Shown one piece after another: positions 49,902 through 57,897 of a stretch of DNA of 57,897 bases. Location of the stretch: positions 1 through 57,897 of the forward strand of contig CAILVF010000005.1 of assembly GCA_903837605.1 (NCBI GenBank), read 5' to 3'. Source of the DNA: an uncultured Bacteroidales bacterium (GTDB lineage: Bacteria; Bacteroidota; Bacteroidia; Bacteroidales; FEN-979). Numbering within the stretch: position 1 is the first letter of the stretch; each line of letters opens with the position of its first letter. Made by a program: the position numbers and the translations under genes. The notes below the pieces were generated by a model. That model had not been told where the DNA came from. It saw nothing but the letters and a program-made list of their open reading frames with translations, and did not search any database.

Positions 49902-51353
49902 ATGAATGTTCTGAAAAAATATCCTTACGAATTTCTTTTTTTTCTGGCTCTGCTCTTTTTCGTTCTGATTAAATTAAATGATCTGCTTTTACCCTTCTGG
50001 TGGGATGAACTGGGTTGCTATGCACCCGGGGCATTTACCATGGCAGATACAAAGCATATCGGCATTCTGCCTTCCTGCCTTGCACCCAATTGGTCATGGG
50101 GACATCCCCTGCTGTTCTATTTCTGTAATGCAGTGGTGTTTAATATCTTCGGCGAGACCTATATTGTGGGACATTCTTTCGCCATGATCATCGCAATTAT
50201 CACTTTAGTCGTCTTTTTCCTCTTCGCCCAGCGGGTGTTTAACGCAAAGACCGCCTTCTTCTCAGCCATTCTGCTGATGCTCCATCCAAACTTTTATACA
50301 TGCTCGGTCATGACCACACCCGAAATGATGCTTGCTCTTTTTACAATTATAGCTGTATGGGGTATAGTGAGCGACCGATGGTGGTTATATGCAATTGGAG
50401 GTTCACTGGCAATGCTGACGAAGGAATCGGGTATCGTGATCCCCGGGTTTGCGTTACTGATCGTCTTTATTGATGCCATCAGGCTTCGTGATTATTTTTC
50501 CGTTTCAAGGTTCAGGGTATTTCTCCTCTCCATTGTACCCCTTTTGGTTTTCATGTTGTTCCTGGTCATCCAGAAGATACAGAACGGATGGTTCCTGCAA
50601 CCCGAACACATAGGTAATATGAACTTTGGCTGGGACTACACAGTCCCCCTGGGAAAACGCATCCTGGCAGAGATGTTCTTCAACTTTGGAAAATGGCTCA
50701 CCGGCGGTACTTTTCTTGCCGGATTGCTTCTTGGTTTTTTCAGGAAACCTCTGAACATTCAGTTGAATGCCAGGGCTCTGTGGATCTTTGCCGGTCTCTG
50801 CTTTTTCATTTTCCTGTTTTCGGATGTCAATATCTATGTAACCAGGTATATACTATATTCAGCACCGTTTGTTGTTCTCGGTGGCGTGCACACCTTTTTC
50901 ACCGTAATTGACCGGATATTTCCAAGGTTCAAAGCCGTCGGCCTGGTTCTGCTTGCGGTTTTATCGGGATTCACAATTTGGATTGGGTATACCGGTATGT
51001 ATAAGCTCCCAAACGGAGAAATGTTTTACAGGATTCCTCTGAATGTGGTTCAGGATGCCGTATCCTGGACCGAACATCAACCCTGGAGAAATGACACGAT
51101 AGAAACGAATTTTCCGCTTACCGGCGCCCTGGGGGATAAACGCAACGGTTTTCTGACCGGGGAGAAGGTCCCCATTTCAGTGAATTTTGAGAAGAAAACC
51201 AGGTATGGATTGTTTTTTTATTTTTGGGGCCCGGAGAACATTCCGAATTATAAAAATTACAAATTCACTATTTTGAAAAGCTGGTCGGATCGTCAGATCA
51301 ATGTAGCATGGGTTGAATACCAGCATGATTCAACGGACGGAGTGAAACCTTAA
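49902..51353 (+). CDS. GT39-family (ArnT-like) membrane glycosyltransferase
   Basis: The 483-residue protein has about ten membrane helices. The first outside loop has WWDELGCYAPGA, with the Asp-Glu pair typical of GT39/PMT-type catalysis, then GHPLLFYFCNAVVFNIFGET. It should transfer a sugar from a polyprenyl-phosphate donor on the outer face of the inner membrane. Unlike the GT-C proteins at 19565-37008 it has no jelly-roll tail. The GT2 gene that follows by 46 bases would make the lipid-linked donor, an arrangement like ArnC/ArnT. Confidence 0.83.
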   Translation: MNVLKKYPYEFLFFLALLFFVLIKLNDLLLPFWWDELGCYAPGAFTMADTKHIGILPSCLAPNWSWGHPLLFYFCNAVVFNIFGETYIVGHSFAMIIAIITLVVFFLFAQRVFNAKTAFFSAILLMLHPNFYTCSVMTTPEMMLALFTIIAVWGIVSDRWWLYAIGGSLAMLTKESGIVIPGFALLIVFIDAIRLRDYFSVSRFRVFLLSIVPLLVFMLFLVIQKIQNGWFLQPEHIGNMNFGWDYTVPLGKRILAEMFFNFGKWLTGGTFLAGLLLGFFRKPLNIQLNARALWIFAGLCFFIFLFSDVNIYVTRYILYSAPFVVLGGVHTFFTVIDRIFPRFKAVGLVLLAVLSGFTIWIGYTGMYKLPNGEMFYRIPLNVVQDAVSWTEHQPWRNDTIETNFPLTGALGDKRNGFLTGEKVPISVNFEKKTRYGLFFYFWGPENIPNYKNYKFTILKSWSDRQINVAWVEYQHDSTDGVKP

Positions 51354-51398
51354 ATTCAGAACTTTCCTGTCTTTTTGAAGTACATTCAATTGAATACA

Positions 51399-52349
51399 AT
51401 GAATCAGCCGCAGATAAATATTGTAGTTCCTTTATACAATGAAGAACTGGTTTTCGATGAATTGGTAAACAGGCTTCAAAAACTGATGGATAACACCCGG
51501 CTGAGTATAGAGGTTATTCTTGTGGATGACGGGAGTAAGGATAACACGGCCGGTAAAATGAGAGAATTATCATTGAAAAATGAGAAATTCCAGTCTGTTA
51601 TTTTATCCAGGAATTTTGGACATCAATCAGCATTAAGTGCAGGTCTCAACTTTGTAAATGCGAGTGAAGCTGTCCTGATCATTGATGGAGATTTACAGGA
51701 TCCGCCAGAGCTATTGGATGAGTTCTATGCACAATTGAAAAAGGGGTATGATGTTGTTTATGCAATCAGAAAAAACAGAAAAGAGTCATACATTAAAAAA
51801 TTAGCGTATAAATGGTTTTATAAGTTTTTAAAGAAGATCTCATACATTGAAATACCTTTAGATTCCGGGGATTTTTCCCTGATAAGCTTAAGAATTGTCA
51901 GACAGCTTAATCAGATGCCTGAGGAAAGCAGATTCTTAAGGGGAATGAGAAGTTGGATAGGATATTCTCAGATAGGCCTCGAATATGAACGGGAAAGAAG
52001 AGGTGCCGGTGAGAGTAAATATACGAAAAAGAAGCTTTTAAAACTTGCGTTTAACGGTATTTTCAACTTCAGTGAATATCCTATAAAAGTCATTACTAAA
52101 CTGGGACTGTTCACAATCATAACATCGATAATATATTTTATCTATGTCGTAATTAAAAAAATATTTTTCGGTGATGTACCCCAGGGATTCACTGCTTTAT
52201 TATTTATGATTATTTTCTTTGGTGGCATCCAGCTTTTTGCAATAGGCCTTATTGGGGAATATGTACTAAGGATTTTTTTCCAGGTTAAAAAGCGGCCTCT
52301 TTATATTTTAAAAGAAAGGGTTGTAAATAAAGAGATACTGGATAGTTAA
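51399..52349 (+). CDS. Polyprenyl-phosphate glycosyltransferase, GT2 (ArnC/GtrB-like)
   Basis: The 316-residue enzyme has a GT2 domain (INIVVPLYNE, ILVDDGSKDNT, FGHQSALSAGL, IIDGDLQDPPE) and two C-terminal membrane helices. It should load a sugar onto undecaprenyl phosphate for the GT39 enzyme upstream. ATG 51399 gives the usual MNQPQINIVVP start; the ORF runs to 51375. The gene is AT-rich next to its neighbours: line 51541-51600 has 20 G+C of 60, against 28 of 60 at 50701-50760. This suggests transfer from another genome. Confidence 0.9.
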   Translation: MNQPQINIVVPLYNEELVFDELVNRLQKLMDNTRLSIEVILVDDGSKDNTAGKMRELSLKNEKFQSVILSRNFGHQSALSAGLNFVNASEAVLIIDGDLQDPPELLDEFYAQLKKGYDVVYAIRKNRKESYIKKLAYKWFYKFLKKISYIEIPLDSGDFSLISLRIVRQLNQMPEESRFLRGMRSWIGYSQIGLEYERERRGAGESKYTKKKLLKLAFNGIFNFSEYPIKVITKLGLFTIITSIIYFIYVVIKKIFFGDVPQGFTALLFMIIFFGGIQLFAIGLIGEYVLRIFFQVKKRPLYILKERVVNKEILDS

Positions 52350-52404
52350 TTCAGGGTATTTCTAAAATCTCAAAGGAAAGAAAAGTTCACATTTATCCCC
52401 GACG

Positions 52405-54738
52405 TCAGAACTCGTCGGTATCAATCACCGCCTTTTTCTTCTTTTTCTTCACTTCTTTATGTGAATTCGGGGAAGCGATGGCATTTTCCTCATCCCCGCA
52501 GTCAAATTCCACTTCGAGACCTTTCTTCGGATGTTCGAAATCTTTTTCTTTGACTATATGAAGGCTGGGGTCGGCATACACCTGTTGCATATATAAGGCC
52601 CATACCGGCAACGCTGTGTTGGCTCCCTGTCCAAGTGCAAGGGTGCGGAAATGCGCTGAACGGTCTTCGCATCCAACCCATACCCCGCTGACGAGGTCGG
52701 GGGTGATGCCCATGAACCAGCCGTCGCTCTGGTTCTGGGTTGTTCCTGTTTTCCCGGCGATAGGATTGTCAAAGCCGTACTTGTATTTCAGCCTGATCCC
52801 GGTACCGTAATTCACCACGCCCTGCATCAGCTGAAGCATAAGGAATGCTGTTTCCTCGCTTATGGCTTCCTGTTTTTTAGGCTTGAATTCCTGGATGAGG
52901 TTGCCGTCCTTATCTTCGATGCGGGTAATGAAAATGGGCTCGGTGAATACCCCTTTATTGGCAAAGACGCTCATAGCGCCAACCATTTCGTAGAGGGAAA
53001 TATCACAGGAGCCGAGTGCGATTGAATACACTGCCGGGATGCTGCTGGTGACGCCCATTTTATGGGCCATGGCAACCACTGCCGCGGGTGAGTATTTTCG
53101 GATCAGCTGTCCGGATATCCAGTTGTTGGAATTGGCCAGAGCCCATTTGAGCGTAACCTGCTCGCCTCTTCTCTCTTCGCTGGTATTTTCGGGCGCCCAA
53201 ACGGTGCCGTTGTCGAGTTCGATCACGGGCTGAACATTCGGGTAACGGGCACAGGGCGATTCGCCTTCCTGCATAGCCAGGGTATACAGGAATGGTTTGA
53301 AAGTGGATCCGACCTGGCGTTTGGCGAATTTCACATGGTCGTACTGGAAATGGAGATAATCTATACCCCCTACATATGCTTTTACAAAGCCGGTATGCGG
53401 GTCCATCGACATCAGCCCGGCCTGGAGGAAGAATTTATAATACCTGATCGAGTCAAAGGGGGTCATGATGGTGTCCCTTTCCCCCCTCCAGCTGAAGACC
53501 TTCATCCTCGTCTTAACCTTGAATTCATTGATGATATCGGCTTCCTTGTAACCTGCCGTTTTCATGCTTGCATAGCGGTCGGTACGCCGCATGGCCGAAA
53601 TAAGGAGGTTATTGATCTCCTTGCGTTCATCGGTCTTCTCAAATACGAACGGAGCCGAAGGGATGCCTTTCCAGTGGGCAAAGAAAGCAGGCTGGAGTTC
53701 TTTTCCTATGTATGCGGCAACGGCTTTCTCGGCATATTCCTGCATCTTGTAATTGATGGTTGTATGTACCCTGAGCCCGTCACGATAAAGGCTGAATTCA
53801 GTGCCGTCTTCTTTTTTATGGGTATTGCACCATTCGGTAAGATAGCCGCGGAGATATTCCCTGAAATACGTAGCCAGCCCGGTGGTATGGTCCTGGATGC
53901 GGTAGTTTTCCATATCGAGGGGCACGGCACGCAGCGAGTCGTACTCGGTTTTACTGATATAATCGTACCTCTGCATCTGGTAAAGCACGGTATTGCGGCG
54001 TTCGATAGCCCTTGCGGGGTTCCTTACAGGGCTGAAATATGTCGGGGCTTTAAGGATCCCTATAAGCAATGCAGCTTCTTCGGGGTTCAGCTGATCAGGC
54101 TCCTTGTTGAAATACGTCTTGGCAGCCGATTTGATGCCGAAACTCTGGGATCCGAAATCCACCGTATTAAGATACATGGCAAGGATCTCTTCCTTGGAAT
54201 AATTACGTTCGAGTTTAATGGCGGTGATCCATTCCTTGAATTTAATCATCACCGTTTCGCCGAAAGTGCGGTTTGGCTTGCGTGGGAACAGGTTCTTTGC
54301 AAGTTGCTGGGTGATGGTGCTTCCCCCGCCTTTGGATGTTCCTGTAGCCATTCCCCAGAATACCCTGAAAATCGCCCTGAAGTCGATGCCGGAATGTTCA
54401 TAAAAGCGTGCATCTTCGGTGGCGATCAGTGCATTGATCACATTTGGGGAAAGCTCCTGGAAATGGGTGTTGGTGCGGTTTTCAAAATAGTATTTGCCGA
54501 GCAGTTTGCCGTCTTCGCTCAGGATCTCCGTAGCCAGGCTGCTTTTCGGGTTTTCAAGGTCGGTGAAGGTGGGCATGCTGCCGAAAACACCGAGGGCAAC
54601 ACCCACGAAAAACAGGACAATAAGGATGATGCCGGCGATGTATGAGATCCAGAAGTACTTGATAAATCTCTTAGGATCCAATTGTTTTGGCTTTATCTCT
54701 TTGTTTTTTAAAATAGGAATATGATCTATACCGTTCAT
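52405..54738 (-). CDS. Class A penicillin-binding protein (PBP1A type)
   Basis: Bifunctional peptidoglycan synthase anchored in the inner membrane, 777 residues. After one membrane helix (about 30-52) comes the GT51 domain with TEDARFYEHSGID, GGGSTITQQLAKNLFP and IKLERNYSKEEILAMYLN. The transpeptidase domain has Ser478 in GSTFKPF, SNNW and GKTGTTQNQSDGWFMG. The C-terminus ends in a lysine-rich tail KEVKKKKKKAVIDTDEF. Its ATG overlaps the gldH stop as ATGA, so the two are co-translated. Confidence 0.95.
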   Translation of the reverse strand: MNGIDHIPILKNKEIKPKQLDPKRFIKYFWISYIAGIILIVLFFVGVALGVFGSMPTFTDLENPKSSLATEILSEDGKLLGKYYFENRTNTHFQELSPNVINALIATEDARFYEHSGIDFRAIFRVFWGMATGTSKGGGSTITQQLAKNLFPRKPNRTFGETVMIKFKEWITAIKLERNYSKEEILAMYLNTVDFGSQSFGIKSAAKTYFNKEPDQLNPEEAALLIGILKAPTYFSPVRNPARAIERRNTVLYQMQRYDYISKTEYDSLRAVPLDMENYRIQDHTTGLATYFREYLRGYLTEWCNTHKKEDGTEFSLYRDGLRVHTTINYKMQEYAEKAVAAYIGKELQPAFFAHWKGIPSAPFVFEKTDERKEINNLLISAMRRTDRYASMKTAGYKEADIINEFKVKTRMKVFSWRGERDTIMTPFDSIRYYKFFLQAGLMSMDPHTGFVKAYVGGIDYLHFQYDHVKFAKRQVGSTFKPFLYTLAMQEGESPCARYPNVQPVIELDNGTVWAPENTSEERRGEQVTLKWALANSNNWISGQLIRKYSPAAVVAMAHKMGVTSSIPAVYSIALGSCDISLYEMVGAMSVFANKGVFTEPIFITRIEDKDGNLIQEFKPKKQEAISEETAFLMLQLMQGVVNYGTGIRLKYKYGFDNPIAGKTGTTQNQSDGWFMGITPDLVSGVWVGCEDRSAHFRTLALGQGANTALPVWALYMQQVYADPSLHIVKEKDFEHPKKGLEVEFDCGDEENAIASPNSHKEVKKKKKKAVIDTDEF

Positions 54739-55202
54739 TGTTCGATTTCCAGTCCGACATCCCTGATCCCGTTCAGTTCGCTGGTCCGCATCGCCTGTTC
54801 GAAGCTGAATGAATAATTTCCTTTCTGCTTGAACCTGACCCCTTTCTGGAAAAGAAAGCGGTTGTATTTTATGCTGCCTGAACCTGTGCCAAGCCAGCGG
54901 CCATCATAATCGGCAAGCTGGCATTCGACGGTGTCACGGGCAATGCGGCCATCGGGGAAACGGGTGTCAAGGAACATGAATATATTGGCAAACGGATAAT
55001 TCACATCATTCCGTATATGGATATAGAGTGAAAACTGTTTTGAGGTATCGGGGATGTTGACTGAAAAGCTCACTTTATCTTTCGTTTCCCATTTTCCGTC
55101 GGGGATGCGGTGAGTTTCGCGGTAAAACCGGTTCGTATTGCATGAAAGCAGGACCAGGATGATCGAAGGGATTAACACTGAAGCCAGAATGGTACGACGC
55201 AT
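54735..55202 (-). CDS. gldH: Gliding motility lipoprotein GldH
   Basis: A 155-residue lipoprotein with a short signal peptide and lipobox LLSC. The mature part reads FYRETHRIPDGKW, FSVNIPDTSKQFSLYIHIRN, YPFANIFMFL and FSFEQAMRTSELNGIRDVGLEIE, the usual GldH pattern. GldH is needed for gliding and type IX secretion in flavobacteria. Non-gliding Bacteroidota also carry it, so motility is not implied. The presence of T9SS-sorted proteins in this window fits a working secretion system. It lies between ricT and the PBP gene, the gene order I know from this phylum. Confidence 0.9.
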   Translation of the reverse strand: MRRTILASVLIPSIILVLLSCNTNRFYRETHRIPDGKWETKDKVSFSVNIPDTSKQFSLYIHIRNDVNYPFANIFMFLDTRFPDGRIARDTVECQLADYDGRWLGTGSGSIKYNRFLFQKGVRFKQKGNYSFSFEQAMRTSELNGIRDVGLEIEQ

Positions 55203-55216
55203 ATGAGGGGCCGGTA

Positions 55217-56500
55217 TTATAAGTGATCGAAACGGGTCAGGTCGTCCTGTCCTCCAAGACCGTTGTCAAACTCACGCTTTTGTTCGGTAATATTAGCGAA
55301 ATCTTCGAGTTTATCGGGTATGCGCCCGGCTTTATTCTCTTCAATAATGTGCAATACATTGTCCAGGGTGATGGCGAGCAGGTTTTGCTGATCGCTAACA
55401 TAGGAGTACCACATGGTTCTTCCGAAGATATCTGATTTCTGGTGGATGGCATCCCCGTTTTTGGTTTTCAGGCGGACTTCGGTATTGGGGAAATCCTTGA
55501 TTGCATCCAGGTAGGTGTCGTATTCGTAATTCAGGCAGCATTTTAATTTACCGCACTGGCCTGCAAGTTTCTGGGGGTTGAGGGAGAGCTGTTGTACCCT
55601 GGCGGTATTGGTTGAAACGGAGCAGAATTCGCTGAGCCAGGTGGAGCAGCAGAGTTCTCTTCCGCAGGTCCCGAGACCGCCGAGGCGGCTTGCTTCCTGC
55701 CTTGCGCCAATCTGCCGCATTTCTATCCTTACGTGGAATTCCTCGGCAAGCACTTTAATAAGTTCGCGGAAATCGACCCGGTCATCCGCAGTGTAATAGA
55801 AAATAGCTTTGGTATTATCGCCCTGGTATTCCACGTCGTTGATCTTCATCTGGAGGTTGAGACCGTCGGCAATCTCCCTCGACCGGAACATGGTGGATGA
55901 TTCGGTTTCCACCGCCGACACCCATTTTTCTATGTCTGCAAGGCGGGCCCTTCGGTATACTTTGCGGATGTCAGGTGAATTGGGGTTAATGCCTTTGAGC
56001 TTCAGTTGAAAGCGGATCAGTTCGCCCGAGATGGAAACGATCCCGATATCATGGCCGGGGGAGGCTTCCACTGCGACGATGTCGCCTGTTTCTACTTCCA
56101 TATCGGCAGGAACATGGAAAAAATCCTTGCGGCTGTTCTTGAACCTTACTTCTACGATATCCACAGGTACCTGTCCGGGAGGAAGAGGGATGGATTTGAT
56201 CCAGTCGTAAGTGTCGAACTTGCTGCAGCGGTGCTGGTATACCCCGTTGTTTTTCTGGTGAGGGGCAGGCGCTGCGCAGCATCCGCGTGTGAGGAAAGGG
56301 TTTTTGGAAGAGTCATAGGTGGATCCGCGGATTTCCAGTTCCGGTTCGTTACCCGGCAGGGAATCTGACGGCTGCTGCCCCTCCGCATCGCGGAACACAG
56401 GACGGTATTCCTCCTGGGGCCCTGCATCTTCAGACTGCAGTGCATCGTCGGGTTCCGGGTTCTCTTCTTCCGGGTATATCTGGTCGAACGTTTCTTCCAT
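55217..56500 (-). CDS. ricT: PSP1-domain protein RicT
   Basis: The 427-residue cytoplasmic protein has an acidic N-terminal tail (about 1-85), a cysteine-containing start RGCCAAPAPHQ, a PSP1 domain (about 110-340) and a C-terminal tail. The cysteines in GTCGRELCCSTWLSEF and GQCGKLKCCLNYEYD are the family's metal or iron-sulfur ligands. In Bacillus, RicT is part of the Ric/Y complex that acts on RNA processing; a role here is inferred by family only. It lies 91 bases after holB with a GC-rich repeat between, and 14 bases before gldH. Confidence 0.87.
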   Translation of the reverse strand: MEETFDQIYPEEENPEPDDALQSEDAGPQEEYRPVFRDAEGQQPSDSLPGNEPELEIRGSTYDSSKNPFLTRGCCAAPAPHQKNNGVYQHRCSKFDTYDWIKSIPLPPGQVPVDIVEVRFKNSRKDFFHVPADMEVETGDIVAVEASPGHDIGIVSISGELIRFQLKLKGINPNSPDIRKVYRRARLADIEKWVSAVETESSTMFRSREIADGLNLQMKINDVEYQGDNTKAIFYYTADDRVDFRELIKVLAEEFHVRIEMRQIGARQEASRLGGLGTCGRELCCSTWLSEFCSVSTNTARVQQLSLNPQKLAGQCGKLKCCLNYEYDTYLDAIKDFPNTEVRLKTKNGDAIHQKSDIFGRTMWYSYVSDQQNLLAITLDNVLHIIEENKAGRIPDKLEDFANITEQKREFDNGLGGQDDLTRFDHL

Positions 56501-56520
56501 TGCCTTTAATCACTCCGGTA

Positions 56521-56579
56521 AATTCCCCGCCCTTCCGGCGCGGAACCCGGGTCCAGGGCCATGCCCTGGGGTTAATACC
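56521..56579 (+). repeat. GC-rich repeat (69-bp family) between holB and ricT
   Basis: The sequence begins AATTCCCCGCCCTTCC, contains AACCCGGGTCCAGGG and ends GGGGTTAATACC. It is nearly the same as 34996-35052. Confidence 0.88.
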
Positions 56580-56591
56580 AGTTTAATTCCA

Positions 56592-57716
56592 CTACAAAGG
56601 TACGAAATTCGGTTTAAAAAGACGTACTATTTTGAGGGAGAGGTCGAGGAAGAGGGCGGGGGCATATGCATTGCGCTCCACGTGGTATATAGCGGTATTT
56701 ATAAGGTCGTGGAACGAAGCCAGGCCTGCTGAGTTGATGATGGGGGCGAACTTTTCGAGGAAAGCGGCTTCTTCGGGATCGTCCCTGAACCTGCTGTCCT
56801 GTTTGTAAGCGACGGCCGGACAAAGTTCAAGGATATGGAGGCCGTAATGCAGAAATGCTTTTTGTTTTTCCCTTCCCGATTTTGTTATCTCGGCCGAAAA
56901 ACTGATCAGTTCGGGAACCTTCGCCTGCCAGCAGTTGCGCATCCAGTCTGTAAAGGTGGCGAGAAACTGGTTTTCCCTGGCTTCCACATCGGTTTTAACA
57001 ATATGTTTATCGGGAGGTATCCTCACCATGAGGCACCTTGACCTGATGGTGCTGATGATCTGATCAGGGTCTTCGGTGATGAGCAGGAACAGGGTCTTTT
57101 CGGGAGGTTCCTCGAGTATCTTCAGGATCTTGGGGGCGGCTGCATGGTAAAGCTTCTCCACCATCCAGATGATCATGACCTTGTATTCCGATTCGTAGGA
57201 TTTATAACCCAGGGTCGTGATGATCTCATTACAGTCATCCACATTGATGATTCCCTGTTTATTTTCAATGCCTATGAAATCGTACCAGTCCTGGAGGTTG
57301 ACCGGGAACGGCTTTTGCAGGAAAAACTTCCTCCAGTCCTCGGCGAACAGCTTGCTCTGCGGCTTTTTGGTGACTTTACGGGTAGTGGCAACAGGATAAA
57401 TGAAGTGAAGGTCGGGATGGATGAGTTTCTGGTACTTCACGCAGGACGGGCATGTGCCGCAGGAGTCGGGAGCGGGGAACAGGGAACGGGGAGCGGGGAA
57501 CGGAGAGTCGTTAGCCGGAGCTTCCTGTTTCCTGTTTCCTGTTTCTTGTTTCCTGTTTATGCAGTTGATGTACTGCGCATACGCGATGGCCAGCGCTAAT
57601 TTGGCGGAGCTTTCGGGGCCATAGAACAGTTGTGCATGGCTCACCCTTTGCCCGGTGACCGTGCGTATGAGTTTATCTTTTATCTCCTGCTGGCCCGGAA
57701 TTTCGCTGAAACGCAT
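56592..57716 (-). CDS. holB: DNA polymerase III subunit delta', with repeat insert in the zinc loop
   Basis: Clamp-loader subunit, 374 residues, AAA+ fold: HAQLFYGPESSAKLALA at the N-terminus, HPDLHFIYPV, NVDDCNEIITTLGYKS and LKILEEPPEKTLFLLIT. The zinc-binding cysteines are one Cys after AQYIN and three in CGTCPSC. In E. coli delta' the first two are eight residues apart; here 33 residues separate them. They are encoded by the heptamer array 57468-57558, so the insert lies inside the zinc loop. The array is in frame with no stop. A TATTTTTG box lies at 57811. It probably starts the run holB-ricT-gldH-PBP1A. Confidence 0.9.
   Translation of the reverse strand: MRFSEIPGQQEIKDKLIRTVTGQRVSHAQLFYGPESSAKLALAIAYAQYINCINRKQETGNRKQEAPANDSPFPAPRSLFPAPDSCGTCPSCVKYQKLIHPDLHFIYPVATTRKVTKKPQSKLFAEDWRKFFLQKPFPVNLQDWYDFIGIENKQGIINVDDCNEIITTLGYKSYESEYKVMIIWMVEKLYHAAAPKILKILEEPPEKTLFLLITEDPDQIISTIRSRCLMVRIPPDKHIVKTDVEARENQFLATFTDWMRNCWQAKVPELISFSAEITKSGREKQKAFLHYGLHILELCPAVAYKQDSRFRDDPEEAAFLEKFAPIINSAGLASFHDLINTAIYHVERNAYAPALFLDLSLKIVRLFKPNFVPL
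57468..57558. repeat. Thirteen heptamers in frame inside holB, with opposed arms
   Basis: GGGAGCG/GGGAACA-type units on the left are followed by CCTGTTT units on the right, so the two arms can pair. The length of 91 is not a multiple of three, but the net insertion relative to relatives is about 25 residues, so flanking bases were also lost or gained. Confidence 0.93.
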
Positions 57717-57810
57717 ATGAATTTTGTTTTCTCCGGGTACTTACTCCAGCCCTGCAGTCTGAAACCAGGTCAGGCGGTCCGGGGTAAATCCCATTGATTT
57801 TATTCTGAGG

Positions 57811-57818
57811 CAAAAATA
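57811..57818 (-). promoter_or_regulatory. Possible Bacteroidota -7 box upstream of holB
   Basis: TATTTTTG on the minus strand matches TAnnTTTG, 94 bases before the holB ATG. The long leader and lack of a -33 element make this uncertain. The rest of 57717-57897 shows no gene I can support. Confidence 0.38.
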
Positions 57819-57897
57819 AGCAAATTCGACTCGCCTTAATTCTCCTCCTTGTGATATATTCCGAAAGGGATAACAAGTCCGAATGTGATCCGCCTTC

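Noticed and set aside
57673..57876. 67-codon ORF overlapping the holB start
   Set aside because: It overlaps the holB N-terminus in another frame and shows no family features.

Overview
The window comes from a Bacteroidota chromosome, most likely an uncultivated member of the Bacteroidales or a close relative. The evidence is gldH, type IX secretion (T9SS) sorting domains, a CHU_C/gliding-type C-terminal domain, a MurF-Alr fusion, a C69 dipeptidase, a RicT (PSP1) protein next to holB, and promoter elements of the TAnnTTTG type. No rRNA, tRNA, CRISPR array, insertion sequence or phage gene was seen.

Layout. 1-18 kb is mostly housekeeping: recJ (partial), pfkA, a coiled-coil membrane protein, a secreted dipeptidase, two outer-membrane proteins, a nitronate-monooxygenase-type flavoprotein, a decayed AbiEii-type toxin with its DUF6922-like partner, waaA, a lipoprotein, mqnC, pepA, pdxA and murF-alr. 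18-49 kb is a cell-surface glycan locus. It holds a FAD oxidoreductase of the UDP-galactopyranose-mutase type, four multi-membrane GT-C-like proteins with a jelly-roll-like C-terminal tail, a membrane-anchored protein with the same jelly-roll domain, a GT2 glycosyltransferase, a GH16-type lipoprotein, and three MBOAT/SGNH O-acetylation pairs of the AlgI/AlgJ type. Three large secreted proteins (a papain-like protease, a CHU_C protein and a YCF48/BNR-repeat protein) lie among them. 48.7-52.3 kb has a saccharopine-dehydrogenase-like enzyme and a GT39/GT2 pair; the GT2 gene is unusually AT-rich. 52.4-57.7 kb is a housekeeping cluster transcribed leftwards: holB, ricT, gldH and a class A penicillin-binding protein.

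Two things stand out. First, the window carries at least four families of short repeats: heptamer arrays, octamer arrays, a ~32-bp palindromic element and a ~57-69-bp GC-rich element. They fill intergenic gaps and are also inserted in frame inside recJ, pepA, murF-alr (twice), holB and two glycan genes. All seven intergenic octamer arrays sit directly at a stop codon in the same sense orientation. Heptamers inside genes are only of stop-free types. Since 7 is not a multiple of 3, such an array encodes one heptapeptide in every frame.

Second, one complete MBOAT/SGNH pair (46041-48655) has lost every catalytic residue I can recognise in both partners while keeping full-length frames. The adjacent pair, transcribed just behind it, is intact. 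This suggests a non-catalytic O-acetylation module kept for a structural or regulatory role.
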